A DNA stretch of 64,000 nucleotides from Microbacterium aurum. Its GTDB lineage: Bacteria; Actinomycetota; Actinomycetes; Actinomycetales; Microbacteriaceae. Below the pieces are notes generated by a model, which had not been told where the DNA came from, did no database searches, and saw nothing but the letters and a program-made list of their open reading frames with translations. Positions within the stretch are counted from its first letter, which is position 1. The number at the start of each line of letters is the position of its first letter. A program made the position numbers and the translations under genes. The stretch spans positions 1,736,001-1,800,000 of the forward strand of contig NZ_JAFBCQ010000001.1 of NCBI RefSeq assembly GCF_016907815.1. Reading direction: 5' to 3'. Below are positions 7,967 through 15,089 of the stretch, one piece after another.

Positions 7967-10114
7967 TCAGGCGGCGCGCTCACGCACGGCGCGGGCGCTC
8001 GCCTCGGGCGTCAGGTCGAGGCGGCGCAGCAGCTGTGCGTTGAGCGCCACGACGACCGTCGACAGCGACATCAGGACCGCCCCGATCGACATCGGCAGCA
8101 CGAACCCGAGCGGTGCGAGCACCCCGGCCGCGAGCGGAACCGAGATCAGGTTGTACCCGGCCGCCCACCACAGGTTCTGCGTCATCTTTCGATACGCCGC
8201 GCGCGACAGCTCGATCACCGACAGCACGCTCCGCGGGTCGGAGCTCGCCAGGATGACCCCGGCGGACGCGATCGCGACATCCGTCCCGGCACCGATCGCG
8301 ATGCCGACATCCGCCTGCGCGAGCGCGGGAGCATCGTTCACGCCGTCGCCGACCATGGCGACCCGCAGCCCCTCGGCCTGCAGCTCGCCGATCTTCGCCG
8401 CCTTGTCCTCCGGACGCACCCCGGCGTACACCCGATCGATGCCGAGCTCCGCTCCGACCGTCTGGGCGACGGCATCCGCATCGCCCGTGATCATCACCAC
8501 CTGAACGCCGGCGGCGTGCAGGGCGTCGACCGCCTCGCGAGATTCCCGGCGCACCTCGTCGGCGAGCGCCAGCCCGCCGATCACGTCGCCGTCGACGGCG
8601 ACGTGGAGGATGATCGCGCCCTCCGCCCGCCACGCCTCGGCATCGGCGACCTCGCGCGCACCGAGATCATCGAGCAGGCGCGGCCCGCCCACGCGGACCT
8701 CCCGGCCGGCCACCGTCGCCGTCACGCCGACCGCGGGGGAGGAGGAGAAGCCCGACGAAGCGGGGATCGTCACGCCGCGATCCTGCGCCGCTCGGACGAT
8801 CGCGCGCGCCAACGGATGCTCGCTGTCGTTCTCGGCCGCCGCCGCGATCGCCAGCAGCTCGTCGGCATCCGTCGCCCCGGTGACAGCCGTGTGCGTGACC
8901 GTGGGCTCACCGCGCGTGAGCGTGCCGGTCTTGTCGAACACGACGACGTCGATCGTGCGCATGCTTTCCAGAGCGAGGCGGTCCTTCACGAGCACGCCCC
9001 CCTTCGCGGCGCGCTCGGTCGCGATCGACACGACCAGCGGAATCGCGAGACCGAGCGCGTGCGGGCACGCGATCACGAGCACCGTGATCGCCCGGACCAC
9101 GGCGTCGTCGGGCATCCCGACGGCGGTCCACACGACGGCGGTGACGACGGCCGCGCCGAGCGCGAACCAGAACAGCAGCGCCGCGGCGCGATCCGCGATC
9201 CGCTGCGCCCGGGACGACGACGCCTGCGCCTCGGCGACCAGCCGCCCGATCCCCGCCAGCGCCGTGTCGTCGCCGGTCGCGGTGACCTCGACGCGGAGCC
9301 CGGAATCGGTCGCGACGGTGCCGGCGGTGACGGCGTCGCCGACGCTCCGGGCGACGGTGCGGGACTCGCCCGTGACCATCGACTCGTCCATCTCGGCGCG
9401 GCCGTCCACGATCCGCCCGTCCGCCGGCACGCTGCCGCCGGGGCGCACGATCACCACATCGCCGACGCGCAGGTCGCCCGGCGCGACCGCGACGACCCGG
9501 TCACCCTCGACGCGCTCCGCTTCATCCGGCAGCAGCGCCGCCAGCGAATCGAGAGCCGACGTGGTCTGTGCGAGCGAGCGCATCTCGATCCAGTGCCCGA
9601 GCAGCATGATCACGATGAGCAGTGCGAGCTCCCACCAGAACTCGAGCGCATGATCCAGCAGGCCCAGCGTCGCACCCCACGACGCGACGAAGGCGACGGA
9701 GATCGCGAGCCCGATCAGGAGCATCATGCCCGGCCTGCGTGACCGCAGCTCGCCGACCGCGCCGGTCAGGAACGGCCATCCGCCCCAGAAGAACATCACG
9801 CTGCCCAGCAGCGGCGCGATCCACGTCGCCCCGTCGGGCACGGAGTAGCCGAGGATCATCGCGAACATGGGCGAGAACGCCACGACCGGCACCGCGAGCA
9901 GCAGGTTGATCCAGAACAGCCGCCGGAACCGTTCGACGTGCCCGGCGTGGCCGGCGTGGTCGCCGTGGCCGGCGTGGTCGATGTGGTCCGGGTGCTCGGT
10001 GTGGTCCGGGTGCTCGGTGTTGTCGGGGTGCCCGGCGTGCGCAGCGTGGTCGCCGTGATCGCCGGGATGTGACGTCATCGTGGGGGACTGATGGTGTACG
10101 TGCGGGTCGCTCAT
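7967..10114 (-). CDS. copB: Copper-translocating P1B-type ATPase, CopB-like
   Basis: A 715-residue heavy-metal P-type ATPase that would pump copper out of the cytoplasm. Residues 1-60 are a His/Asp/Pro-rich tail with no HMA domain. Membrane helices follow, then the actuator loop with TGES (MVTGESRTV), the CPH metal motif (VIACPHALGLAIPL), the phosphorylation site DKTGTLTRG, a domain with HPLA, and GDGVNDAPAL in the hinge. CPH plus a His-rich N-terminus defines the P1B-3/CopB class rather than the CPC class. A good ribosome site (AAGGAG, 7 nt) precedes the ATG, and a CsoR-like operator covers the promoter. It is a single gene; no copper chaperone or csoR is in the window. Confidence 0.93.
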   Translation of the reverse strand: MSDPHVHHQSPTMTSHPGDHGDHAAHAGHPDNTEHPDHTEHPDHIDHAGHGDHAGHAGHVERFRRLFWINLLLAVPVVAFSPMFAMILGYSVPDGATWIAPLLGSVMFFWGGWPFLTGAVGELRSRRPGMMLLIGLAISVAFVASWGATLGLLDHALEFWWELALLIVIMLLGHWIEMRSLAQTTSALDSLAALLPDEAERVEGDRVVAVAPGDLRVGDVVIVRPGGSVPADGRIVDGRAEMDESMVTGESRTVARSVGDAVTAGTVATDSGLRVEVTATGDDTALAGIGRLVAEAQASSSRAQRIADRAAALLFWFALGAAVVTAVVWTAVGMPDDAVVRAITVLVIACPHALGLAIPLVVSIATERAAKGGVLVKDRLALESMRTIDVVVFDKTGTLTRGEPTVTHTAVTGATDADELLAIAAAAENDSEHPLARAIVRAAQDRGVTIPASSGFSSSPAVGVTATVAGREVRVGGPRLLDDLGAREVADAEAWRAEGAIILHVAVDGDVIGGLALADEVRRESREAVDALHAAGVQVVMITGDADAVAQTVGAELGIDRVYAGVRPEDKAAKIGELQAEGLRVAMVGDGVNDAPALAQADVGIAIGAGTDVAIASAGVILASSDPRSVLSVIELSRAAYRKMTQNLWWAAGYNLISVPLAAGVLAPLGFVLPMSIGAVLMSLSTVVVALNAQLLRRLDLTPEASARAVRERAA
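9983..10018 (-). repeat. Perfect 18-bp tandem duplication in the copB His-rich tail
   Basis: The unit at 9983-10000 is repeated exactly at 10001-10018 and encodes the residue pattern EHPDHT twice. Shorter, less regular HAGHGDH-like units surround it. The tail probably binds copper and may vary in length between strains by slippage. Confidence 0.7.
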
Positions 10115-10168
10115 GATCTCGCTCCTTGGTCCGGACGCCCCGGGTGAGAGCGCCTCGCCGACACCAAC

Positions 10169-10189
10169 ATAATACCCCCGGGGGGTATT
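10169..10189 (-). promoter_or_regulatory. copB promoter -10 (TATTAT) with CsoR-type operator
   Basis: AATACCCCC and GGGGGTATT are 9-bp inverted arms around a central G (10171-10189). This AT-flanked C-run/G-run dyad is the recognised operator type for the copper sensor CsoR. On the minus strand TATTAT (10169-10174) is a good -10, so a bound repressor would cover the promoter and copper would release it. The copB ATG lies 54 nt downstream. Confidence 0.75.
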
Positions 10190-10227
10190 TCCGGCGCGGC
10201 CTTACGCCCGGGGCGCGGGCGGATCGC

Positions 10228-10233
10228 TAGCAT
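10228..10233 (+). promoter_or_regulatory. -10 box (TAGCAT) for the MarR gene
   Basis: TAGCAT ends 7 nt before the ATG at 10241. The other in-frame ATG (10232) lies inside this box and so is unlikely to be used. Confidence 0.5.
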
Positions 10234-10240
10234 GGTGCCC

Positions 10241-10651
10241 ATGACACAGCAGCCGCAGCGCTTCAGCCCCGTCATCGCGCTGCTGGCCGTGTCGGCTGCC
10301 TGGGAAGGCCAGCTCTCGGCGATCCTCAAGGACCTCGGCATCACGACCCGCAAGTTCGGCCTGCTGGGCCACATCTACGCCGAGCCGGGCATCTCGTTCT
10401 CCGAGCTCGCCCGCCGCTCGCACATCACGGTGCAGTCCGCGCACACCGCCGTCCGCACGCTCGTCGACGAGGGGCTCGTCGAAGACGCCACCTCGCACGC
10501 CGGCGCCGCCAGCGACCTGCACGTCACCCCGAAGGGCGCCCGCGTGCTGCAGGACGCCCGCGATCGCCTCGCCGAGCTCGACGGCGCCCTCGCGCAGCGG
10601 CTGCCGAAGGTCGCGGCATCCCTCGACGGCATCCGCGCCGGCATCGTCTGA
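10241..10651 (+). CDS. MarR-family winged-helix regulator
   Basis: A 136-residue MarR-type regulator. The winged helix covers about residues 35-100: FGLLGHIYAEPGISFSELAR is the recognition-helix region and LVDEGLVEDA...DLHVTPKG is the wing. The leading and trailing helices would form the dimer interface. It is divergent from copB and overlaps the next membrane-protein gene by one base (TGATG), so that gene is its likely target. Copper control of copB is better explained by the CsoR-like site than by this regulator. Confidence 0.82.
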   Translation: MTQQPQRFSPVIALLAVSAAWEGQLSAILKDLGITTRKFGLLGHIYAEPGISFSELARRSHITVQSAHTAVRTLVDEGLVEDATSHAGAASDLHVTPKGARVLQDARDRLAELDGALAQRLPKVAASLDGIRAGIV

Positions 10652-11046
10652 TGCGCGCGCTCGCGCGCTGGGGTCTCGCGGCACTCCTCGTCGCGGTGGG
10701 CGTCGGGCACCTGACGACCCTGCGCCGCGGGTTCCGCATCGCCGTGCCGGACTGGGCGACCCGCGTGCTCCGCACCGACAAGGACACGATCGTCCTCGTC
10801 TCAGGCGTCGTCGAGGTCATGCTCGGACTCGCGTTCGCCCTGCTGCCCCGCGAGCGGTGGCGGATCGGACTCGCGATCGCCGCCTTCTTCGTCGCCGTGT
10901 TCCCCGGGAATTTGTACCAGTGGCAGCAGGGCACCTCGGCACCCGGCCTCGACACCGATGCCAGGCGCTTCGCGCGTCTCTTCCTGCAGCCTGTGCTCGT
11001 GGCCTGGGCGGTCTGGGCAGGCGCGGGCGCGCGCGGCGGTCGCTGA
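10651..11046 (+). CDS. Small DoxX-like membrane protein (copy 1)
   Basis: A 131-residue membrane protein with about four helices (roughly residues 5-22, 47-65, 70-88 and 105-124). It resembles the protein at 13669-14049, sharing VGHL/LSHL, DKD before helix 2, SGxVExMLG, AAFFxAxFPGN and ARLFxQPxLVxWA. Small actinobacterial proteins of this type are usually called DoxX-like; no catalytic residues are evident. It is coupled to the MarR gene by a one-base overlap. The pairing suggests a stress-induced envelope role, which is inference. Confidence 0.75.
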   Translation: MRALARWGLAALLVAVGVGHLTTLRRGFRIAVPDWATRVLRTDKDTIVLVSGVVEVMLGLAFALLPRERWRIGLAIAAFFVAVFPGNLYQWQQGTSAPGLDTDARRFARLFLQPVLVAWAVWAGAGARGGR

Positions 11047-11060
11047 CAGATCGGCGTCGA

Positions 11061-11111
11061 GGGGTCGCGTGTGGTCGCTTTGGGCGTGCCATAGCGACAC
11101 CTTGCGACCCC
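11061..11111. terminator. Long interrupted stem-loop between convergent genes
   Basis: GGGGTCGC (11061-11068) pairs with GCGACCCC (11104-11111), and inside it GTCGCT (11074-11079) pairs with AGCGAC (11093-11098), separated by a symmetric 5x5 internal loop. It lies between the membrane protein (+) and the methyltransferase (-), so it can serve both strands. The shape suggests a member of a dispersed palindromic family. Confidence 0.55.
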
Positions 11112-11148
11112 GCGAGGCCACGCAGCAGGGCGCGTGGGCGGCCCGCCG

Positions 11149-12294
11149 TCAGCGCCGCGTCGACACCGTCACGGTGAACTTCGGGTCGCGCGCCACCTGG
11201 CGGGTCGGGCCGACCAGGCGCTCCAGTGTCGGACGGTAGCGCAGCGGCGAGTTCCATACGCACCACAGCTCGCCGCCGGGCCGCAGCACGCGCGCCGCGT
11301 CGGTGAAGAGCCGCTCGGCGATGCCCGTCGTCAGCGCCGCGCCGGAGTGGAACGGCGGGTTCAGCGCGATGAGCGAGGCCGAGGCATCCGCCCGTGCCTG
11401 CAGCGCGTCGTCGCGCACGACGACCGCCCGGTCCGCCAGGGCGTTCGCGTCCACCGTCGCCCTGGCCGACGCGACCGCTGCCGCCGACTGGTCGGTCGCA
11501 TACACCGCCGCCGCAGGATGGCGGAGAGCGAGGGATGCCGCGACGATCCCCGTCCCGCACGCGAGGTCGATCCACGGGTCATCGCTCGTGCCGCCGGGAA
11601 GGCTCGACGCCTCGGCGAGAGCGGCCAGCAGCATCCGGGTCCCGATGTCGAGCCGCGTCCCTGCGAACGCCCCGCCGAAGGCCCGTACCTCGACGCCTCC
11701 CGGCGCGCCCGGCGCCTCCACCCGCGCCGCCGCCGGCGCCGGATCGCCGCCGTCGTGCGGATCACGCGCGATGAGGACCCGCGACTTCTGCCGTGCGTGC
11801 GTGACGTCCACGCGGTGGAACGCTTCGCGCAGCACGTCGTTCATCGCGACGGTCATGTGCTTCAACCGGCCGCCCGCGACGACCACGACGGCGGGGTCGG
11901 CGTGCGCCGCGATGAGCCGTGCGATGTCGCGCAGCGCGTCGAGAGACCTCGGCAGGCGCAGCAGCACGACCCGCGCGCCGCGCACGAGCTCCGCGTCGAG
12001 TTCGGCATGCGACACGACCGCGTCGGCGAGCCCGAGCTCTGCGGCGTTGGCCGCGAGGGCCCGCTCCCCGGAGAGCGCGTCCTGGTGCACGCGGATGCCG
12101 CGGCATCCGTCCCACGCCGAACCCAGCGCCAGCGCGCCGTACGCGTCGCCGATCACGACGACGTCGCCCGTCGCGGCGCCGGCGCGCGCGGCGGCCGACT
12201 CGTCGAGGATCAGCCGGTCCGCGGCATCCGCGGCGACGAGGCCCTCGCCCTCGATGTCGGGCCAGCGCCGCAGCGCGTCGAACGCGAAGGTCAC
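11149..12294 (-). CDS. RsmC/RlmG-like rRNA guanine methyltransferase
   Basis: A 381-residue SAM-dependent methyltransferase with the two-domain build of RsmC/RlmG: a degenerate N-terminal Rossmann half (about 1-180) and a catalytic C-terminal half with WIDLACGTGIVAASLA (SAM site, about 240) and NPPFHSG (about 315), the base-flipping NPPF motif of N2-guanine methyltransferases. It probably modifies rRNA; the exact base is not readable from sequence. GTG 12294 overlaps the stop of the upstream DUF4921 gene (GTGA), so the pair is coupled. An upstream ATG (12336) would overlap that gene by 46 nt and is less likely. Confidence 0.82.
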   Translation of the reverse strand: MTFAFDALRRWPDIEGEGLVAADAADRLILDESAAARAGAATGDVVVIGDAYGALALGSAWDGCRGIRVHQDALSGERALAANAAELGLADAVVSHAELDAELVRGARVVLLRLPRSLDALRDIARLIAAHADPAVVVVAGGRLKHMTVAMNDVLREAFHRVDVTHARQKSRVLIARDPHDGGDPAPAAARVEAPGAPGGVEVRAFGGAFAGTRLDIGTRMLLAALAEASSLPGGTSDDPWIDLACGTGIVAASLALRHPAAAVYATDQSAAAVASARATVDANALADRAVVVRDDALQARADASASLIALNPPFHSGAALTTGIAERLFTDAARVLRPGGELWCVWNSPLRYRPTLERLVGPTRQVARDPKFTVTVSTRR

Positions 12295-13583
12295 GGCGCG
12301 TCCGCGTAGCGCAGCCGGGCATCCTCCGGCGTGCACTCATCGCCGATGCGGATGCCGGGAGCGATCGCACCGGCATCTCGCAGGTCGCGCAGCGCGGCGA
12401 CGGCGCGACGGCGCAGCTCCCACGGGTCGATCGTGTTGACGTGGATCTTCGTGCCGCCCTCGAAGCCCGCCGGGTTCGAGATGCGCCACTTCAGCACGAT
12501 GCGCCACGGCATGGGCCACGGCGCTCCGGGCGGGCGGTAGTGCCACTCCTCGTTCGTCGGCACGTGCACGCCCGTCGCCGCGTGCAACGCGTGCAGAAGG
12601 TCCGAGACGGCGCGGATGCCGGTATCCGAGTGCTCCTGCGGTAGATTCGCCTCGGACGTCGAGAACACCTCGAACGCGGGGTAGCGGTGCCCGACGCCCG
12701 CGAGTGCGACGGCGCCGTCGGTCGCCGCGACGACGAGCCCCTCCGCGACGGCGAGGTCGGCGATCTCCCGCTGGTACAGGTCGCGGCTGTGGGCGAGCAG
12801 CCGCAGCTCGTGGTCGACCTGCGGGCCGTACTCGTCGATCGCGACGAGCTGCTTGTGCAGGTGCTCGAACGACGCGCCCGCGGGGCGCAGCCAGTTCTGG
12901 AAGACGGCCACGTACGCGGCGTACGGCTGCGCGGCCTGGATCTCGGCGAGCGAACGCACCGTGAACGCGACATAGGCGGCGTGCTCGTCGCGAGTGAGGG
13001 TTCCCGACGACGCGAGCTCGGCATCGGTCGTGGCGCCGTCGACGACGTGCCGGCGTGCGACGACGACGTCGTGCGACCCGCCGAGCAGGTCGAGCGCGGC
13101 CTCTTCGAGGCTCACGGCCTCACCGGTGGCGGCGGCGCGGATCTCGGCGAGCTTTTCGATGTGTACGCGCCCGACCGGGTCGGAGAGGTATTCCTGGGCC
13201 CACTCGAACACCGCCGCCGGCTGGCGGAACCCGTGGTTCTCGCGCCAGTACGCGGCCGACACGATCTCGAAGAGATTGCCGAAGCGGCGGAACTCGGCGC
13301 TCGTGTCGGTCAGGTCGGATGCCGCCACGTGCCGGATCTCGGTGAAGTCCGGGCCCACGAGGCGCGCCTTCTCGGGGGTGGTCTCGAGGTAGCGGTCGCT
13401 GCAGAAGGCGCACAGGCGCCCTTCCTCGCCGGGGGCGAGGGTGCGGGCGTGCTCGGGCGGCGTCGCCAGTGGACGGTTCGCACGCCCCGGCACGGTCCAC
13501 ACCCGCGTGCCGGTGAGGGGCCCGACCTGCTTGACCGTCCCATCCGGAAGTCGCCTGATCGCAGATCTCGCCCCATCGCCCAC
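12291..13583 (-). CDS. DUF4921 protein, GalT/HIT-superfamily-like
   Basis: A 430-residue protein of the DUF4921 family, distantly related to galactose-1-phosphate uridylyltransferase. Seen here are CAFCSDRYLETTP near residue 58, a probable metal-binding Cys pair, and SFEHLHKQLVAI near 245, resembling the HxH nucleotidyl-transfer site. It has no Leloir-pathway neighbours, so a galT role should not be assumed. GTG 13583 follows TAGGGT by 6 nt (leaderless), and its end overlaps the methyltransferase start, forming a two-gene operon. Confidence 0.78.
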   Translation of the reverse strand: MGDGARSAIRRLPDGTVKQVGPLTGTRVWTVPGRANRPLATPPEHARTLAPGEEGRLCAFCSDRYLETTPEKARLVGPDFTEIRHVAASDLTDTSAEFRRFGNLFEIVSAAYWRENHGFRQPAAVFEWAQEYLSDPVGRVHIEKLAEIRAAATGEAVSLEEAALDLLGGSHDVVVARRHVVDGATTDAELASSGTLTRDEHAAYVAFTVRSLAEIQAAQPYAAYVAVFQNWLRPAGASFEHLHKQLVAIDEYGPQVDHELRLLAHSRDLYQREIADLAVAEGLVVAATDGAVALAGVGHRYPAFEVFSTSEANLPQEHSDTGIRAVSDLLHALHAATGVHVPTNEEWHYRPPGAPWPMPWRIVLKWRISNPAGFEGGTKIHVNTIDPWELRRRAVAALRDLRDAGAIAPGIRIGDECTPEDARLRYADAP

Positions 13584-13589
13584 CCCTCC

Positions 13590-13595
13590 ACCCTA
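13590..13595 (-). promoter_or_regulatory. -10 box (TAGGGT) for the DUF4921 operon
   Basis: On the minus strand TAGGGT ends exactly 6 nt before the GTG start at 13583; no leader and no ribosome site. Confidence 0.5.
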
Positions 13596-13656
13596 CCGAC
13601 GGCCATTGGATGGCGATGGCGTCTACAAGGCGAATGCGGCTCGATGGCGACGGCGG

Positions 13657-13662
13657 CATACT
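13657..13662 (+). promoter_or_regulatory. -10 box (CATACT) for the second DoxX-like gene
   Basis: CATACT, one base from TATACT, ends 6 nt before the ATG at 13669. Confidence 0.45.
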
Positions 13663-13668
13663 GGCCCG

Positions 13669-14049
13669 ATGAGGACGTTCACGCGCTGGCTGCTGGCCGG
13701 AGGAATGGTGTTCGCAGGGCTCAGCCACCTGTTCTGGGCGCGGAAGGAGTTCCAGGCGCAAGTCCCCGACCTCGTGACCGATGTCCTGCCCATCGACAAG
13801 GACGGCGTGGTCGTGGCATCCGGCGCCGTCGAGATCATGCTGGGCGCCGCGCTCGTCGTGCTGCCGAAGGAGCGTCGGCGGGTCGGCGCGATCCTCGCCG
13901 CGTTCTTCATCGCGATCTTCCCGGGCAACATCGCCCAGGCGATGGACAAGCGACCGGCGTTCGGCCTCGACAGCGATGCTGCGCGCATCGCACGGCTGTT
14001 CTTCCAGCCGCTGCTCGTGTGCTGGGCGCTCTGGTCGACCCGGGCATGA
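13669..14049 (+). CDS. Small DoxX-like membrane protein (copy 2)
   Basis: A 126-residue, four-helix membrane protein paralogous to the one at 10651-11046. It keeps GLSHLFWARKEF, the DKD before helix 2, GAVEIMLG and AAFFIAIFPGN. Unlike copy 1 it is monocistronic and has its own -10 box, so the copies are probably regulated separately. They bracket the DUF4921-methyltransferase pair. The function is unknown; DoxX-like is a topology-based label. Confidence 0.75.
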   Translation: MRTFTRWLLAGGMVFAGLSHLFWARKEFQAQVPDLVTDVLPIDKDGVVVASGAVEIMLGAALVVLPKERRRVGAILAAFFIAIFPGNIAQAMDKRPAFGLDSDAARIARLFFQPLLVCWALWSTRA

Positions 14050-14146
14050 TCGCCGCGCGGACGGGGCCGACTACGCTCCTCCCGGGCTGAGCCCCCGGCG
14101 GCCGGCCGCCGCTCACCTGCCGCTCGCAGGTGCGTCCCGGGCGACG

Positions 14147-14672
14147 TCAGCGCTCGCGTGGCGAGTACAGGTGCTCGGGTCGTCCCGTGGTGCCGTAGCG
14201 CAGCCGCACGTCCACGAGACCGCGCGGCCAGGGCGGACAGGTGGCGCTGCGCGGTCGCGCGTGAGACTCCCGCGCGCTCGGCGATCTCCGTCGATGAAGC
14301 CTCGGCCGTCCCCAGCGCGGTCAGGATGACCTGCTCGGTCGCCGAACGCGACACCGACCCACCAGGGTCGCCGCCGAGGATCGCGAGGGCGCGATCGAGA
14401 TCCTCCTGCCGGAGCGTGCCGTCGCCGCCCACGAGGTTCCGGTAGCGCTGATACCGGGCGAGCCGGTCGGCGAGCGTCTGCGCCTCGAACGGCTTCATGA
14501 GGTAGGTGAGCGCACCCGCCCGCAGCGCCCGGCGGACCGTCGCGGCCTCGGTGGCCGCCGACAGCACGAAGGCGTCGACCGAGACCGACTGCACGAAGGC
14601 GATGCCGTCGCCGTCGGGCAGGTACGCGTCGACCAGCAGCAGGTCGGGCAGTTCGGCGAGCACCGCGGATCG
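14147..14672 (-). pseudogene. Truncated CitB/DcuR-type response regulator
   Basis: The reading frame enters mid-receiver at VLAELPDLLLVDAYLPDGDG (the phospho-acceptor Asp region), continues through the conserved Lys segment TYLMKPFEAQTL, and reaches the helix-turn-helix SSTEIAERAGVSRATAQRHL. A frameshift in the GCCGCGCGG run near 14217 then moves the true ending, RGLVDVRLRYGTTGRPEH plus LYSPRER, to another frame, with its stop at 14147. The first roughly 45 receiver residues are missing because the frame runs straight into the citrate transporter remnant. This regulator class normally partners a CitA/DcuS kinase; none is here. Confidence 0.8.
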
Positions 14673-15018
14673 CGCTCGCCTTCGCATGGTTCCTCGGCCT
14701 CTCCGGCATCCTGTCGATCCCGTTCACCTTCTTCATGTCCCACGACGCGTTCTACTTCGGCATCCTGCCGGTGCTCTCGGAGAGCGCCGCGCACTTCGGG
14801 ATCGAGCCGGTCGAGATGGCGCGCGCGTCGATCACCGGCCAGCCGGTGCACCTGCAGAGCCCGCTCGTGCCGGCGATCCTGCTGCTCGTCTCGCTCGCGA
14901 ACGTGAACCTCGGCGACCACCACAAGAAGGTGCTGTGGCGCGCGTGCGTCGTCTCGCTCGCGATGCTCGCGGTCGGCGTCCTGGTGGGGTCGATCCCCTT
15001 CGCCGCCTCAGACGGTTC
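14669..15018 (+). pseudogene. CitMHS-family citrate transporter, C-terminal remnant
   Basis: About 115 codons read as the end of a Mg-citrate/citrate:H+ symporter of the CitMHS family: LSIPFTFFMSHDAFYFGILP (the family's diagnostic segment), then HLQSPLVPAILLLVSLANVN, LGDHHKKVLWRA and a last helix ending GVLVGSIPF. Intact members have about 430-470 residues, so roughly three quarters is gone. No start fits; the upstream codons are those of the truncated response regulator on the other strand. The frame stays open past 15018 into the hairpin at 15021, so even the native stop seems lost. Confidence 0.8.
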
Positions 15019-15020
15019 GA

Positions 15021-15069
15021 GGAGCGCGAATGGTCCCCTGCGCGGCGTGCAGGGGACCATTCGCGCTCC
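15021..15069. terminator. Perfect 21-bp hairpin between the citrate remnant and the MHS transporter
   Basis: Positions 15021-15041 pair without mismatch to 15049-15069 around a 7-nt loop. The arms begin GGAGCGCGAATGG and include CCCCTGC. It lies 21 nt past the stop of the minus-strand transporter and after the plus-strand remnant, so it can end transcription from both sides. Perfect length suggests selection or a mobile palindrome. Confidence 0.65.
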
Positions 15070-15089
15070 CTCAGTGGGCAGGCAGCGCG

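Noticed and set aside
10171..10189. Operator for the MarR protein
   Set aside because: The long C/G runs with AT ends match copper-sensor sites; MarR sites are usually AT-richer dyads without G runs.
12291..13583. Galactose-1-phosphate uridylyltransferase galT
   Set aside because: Only distant similarity (HxH-like site) and no galK or galE nearby; DUF4921 is the safer label.
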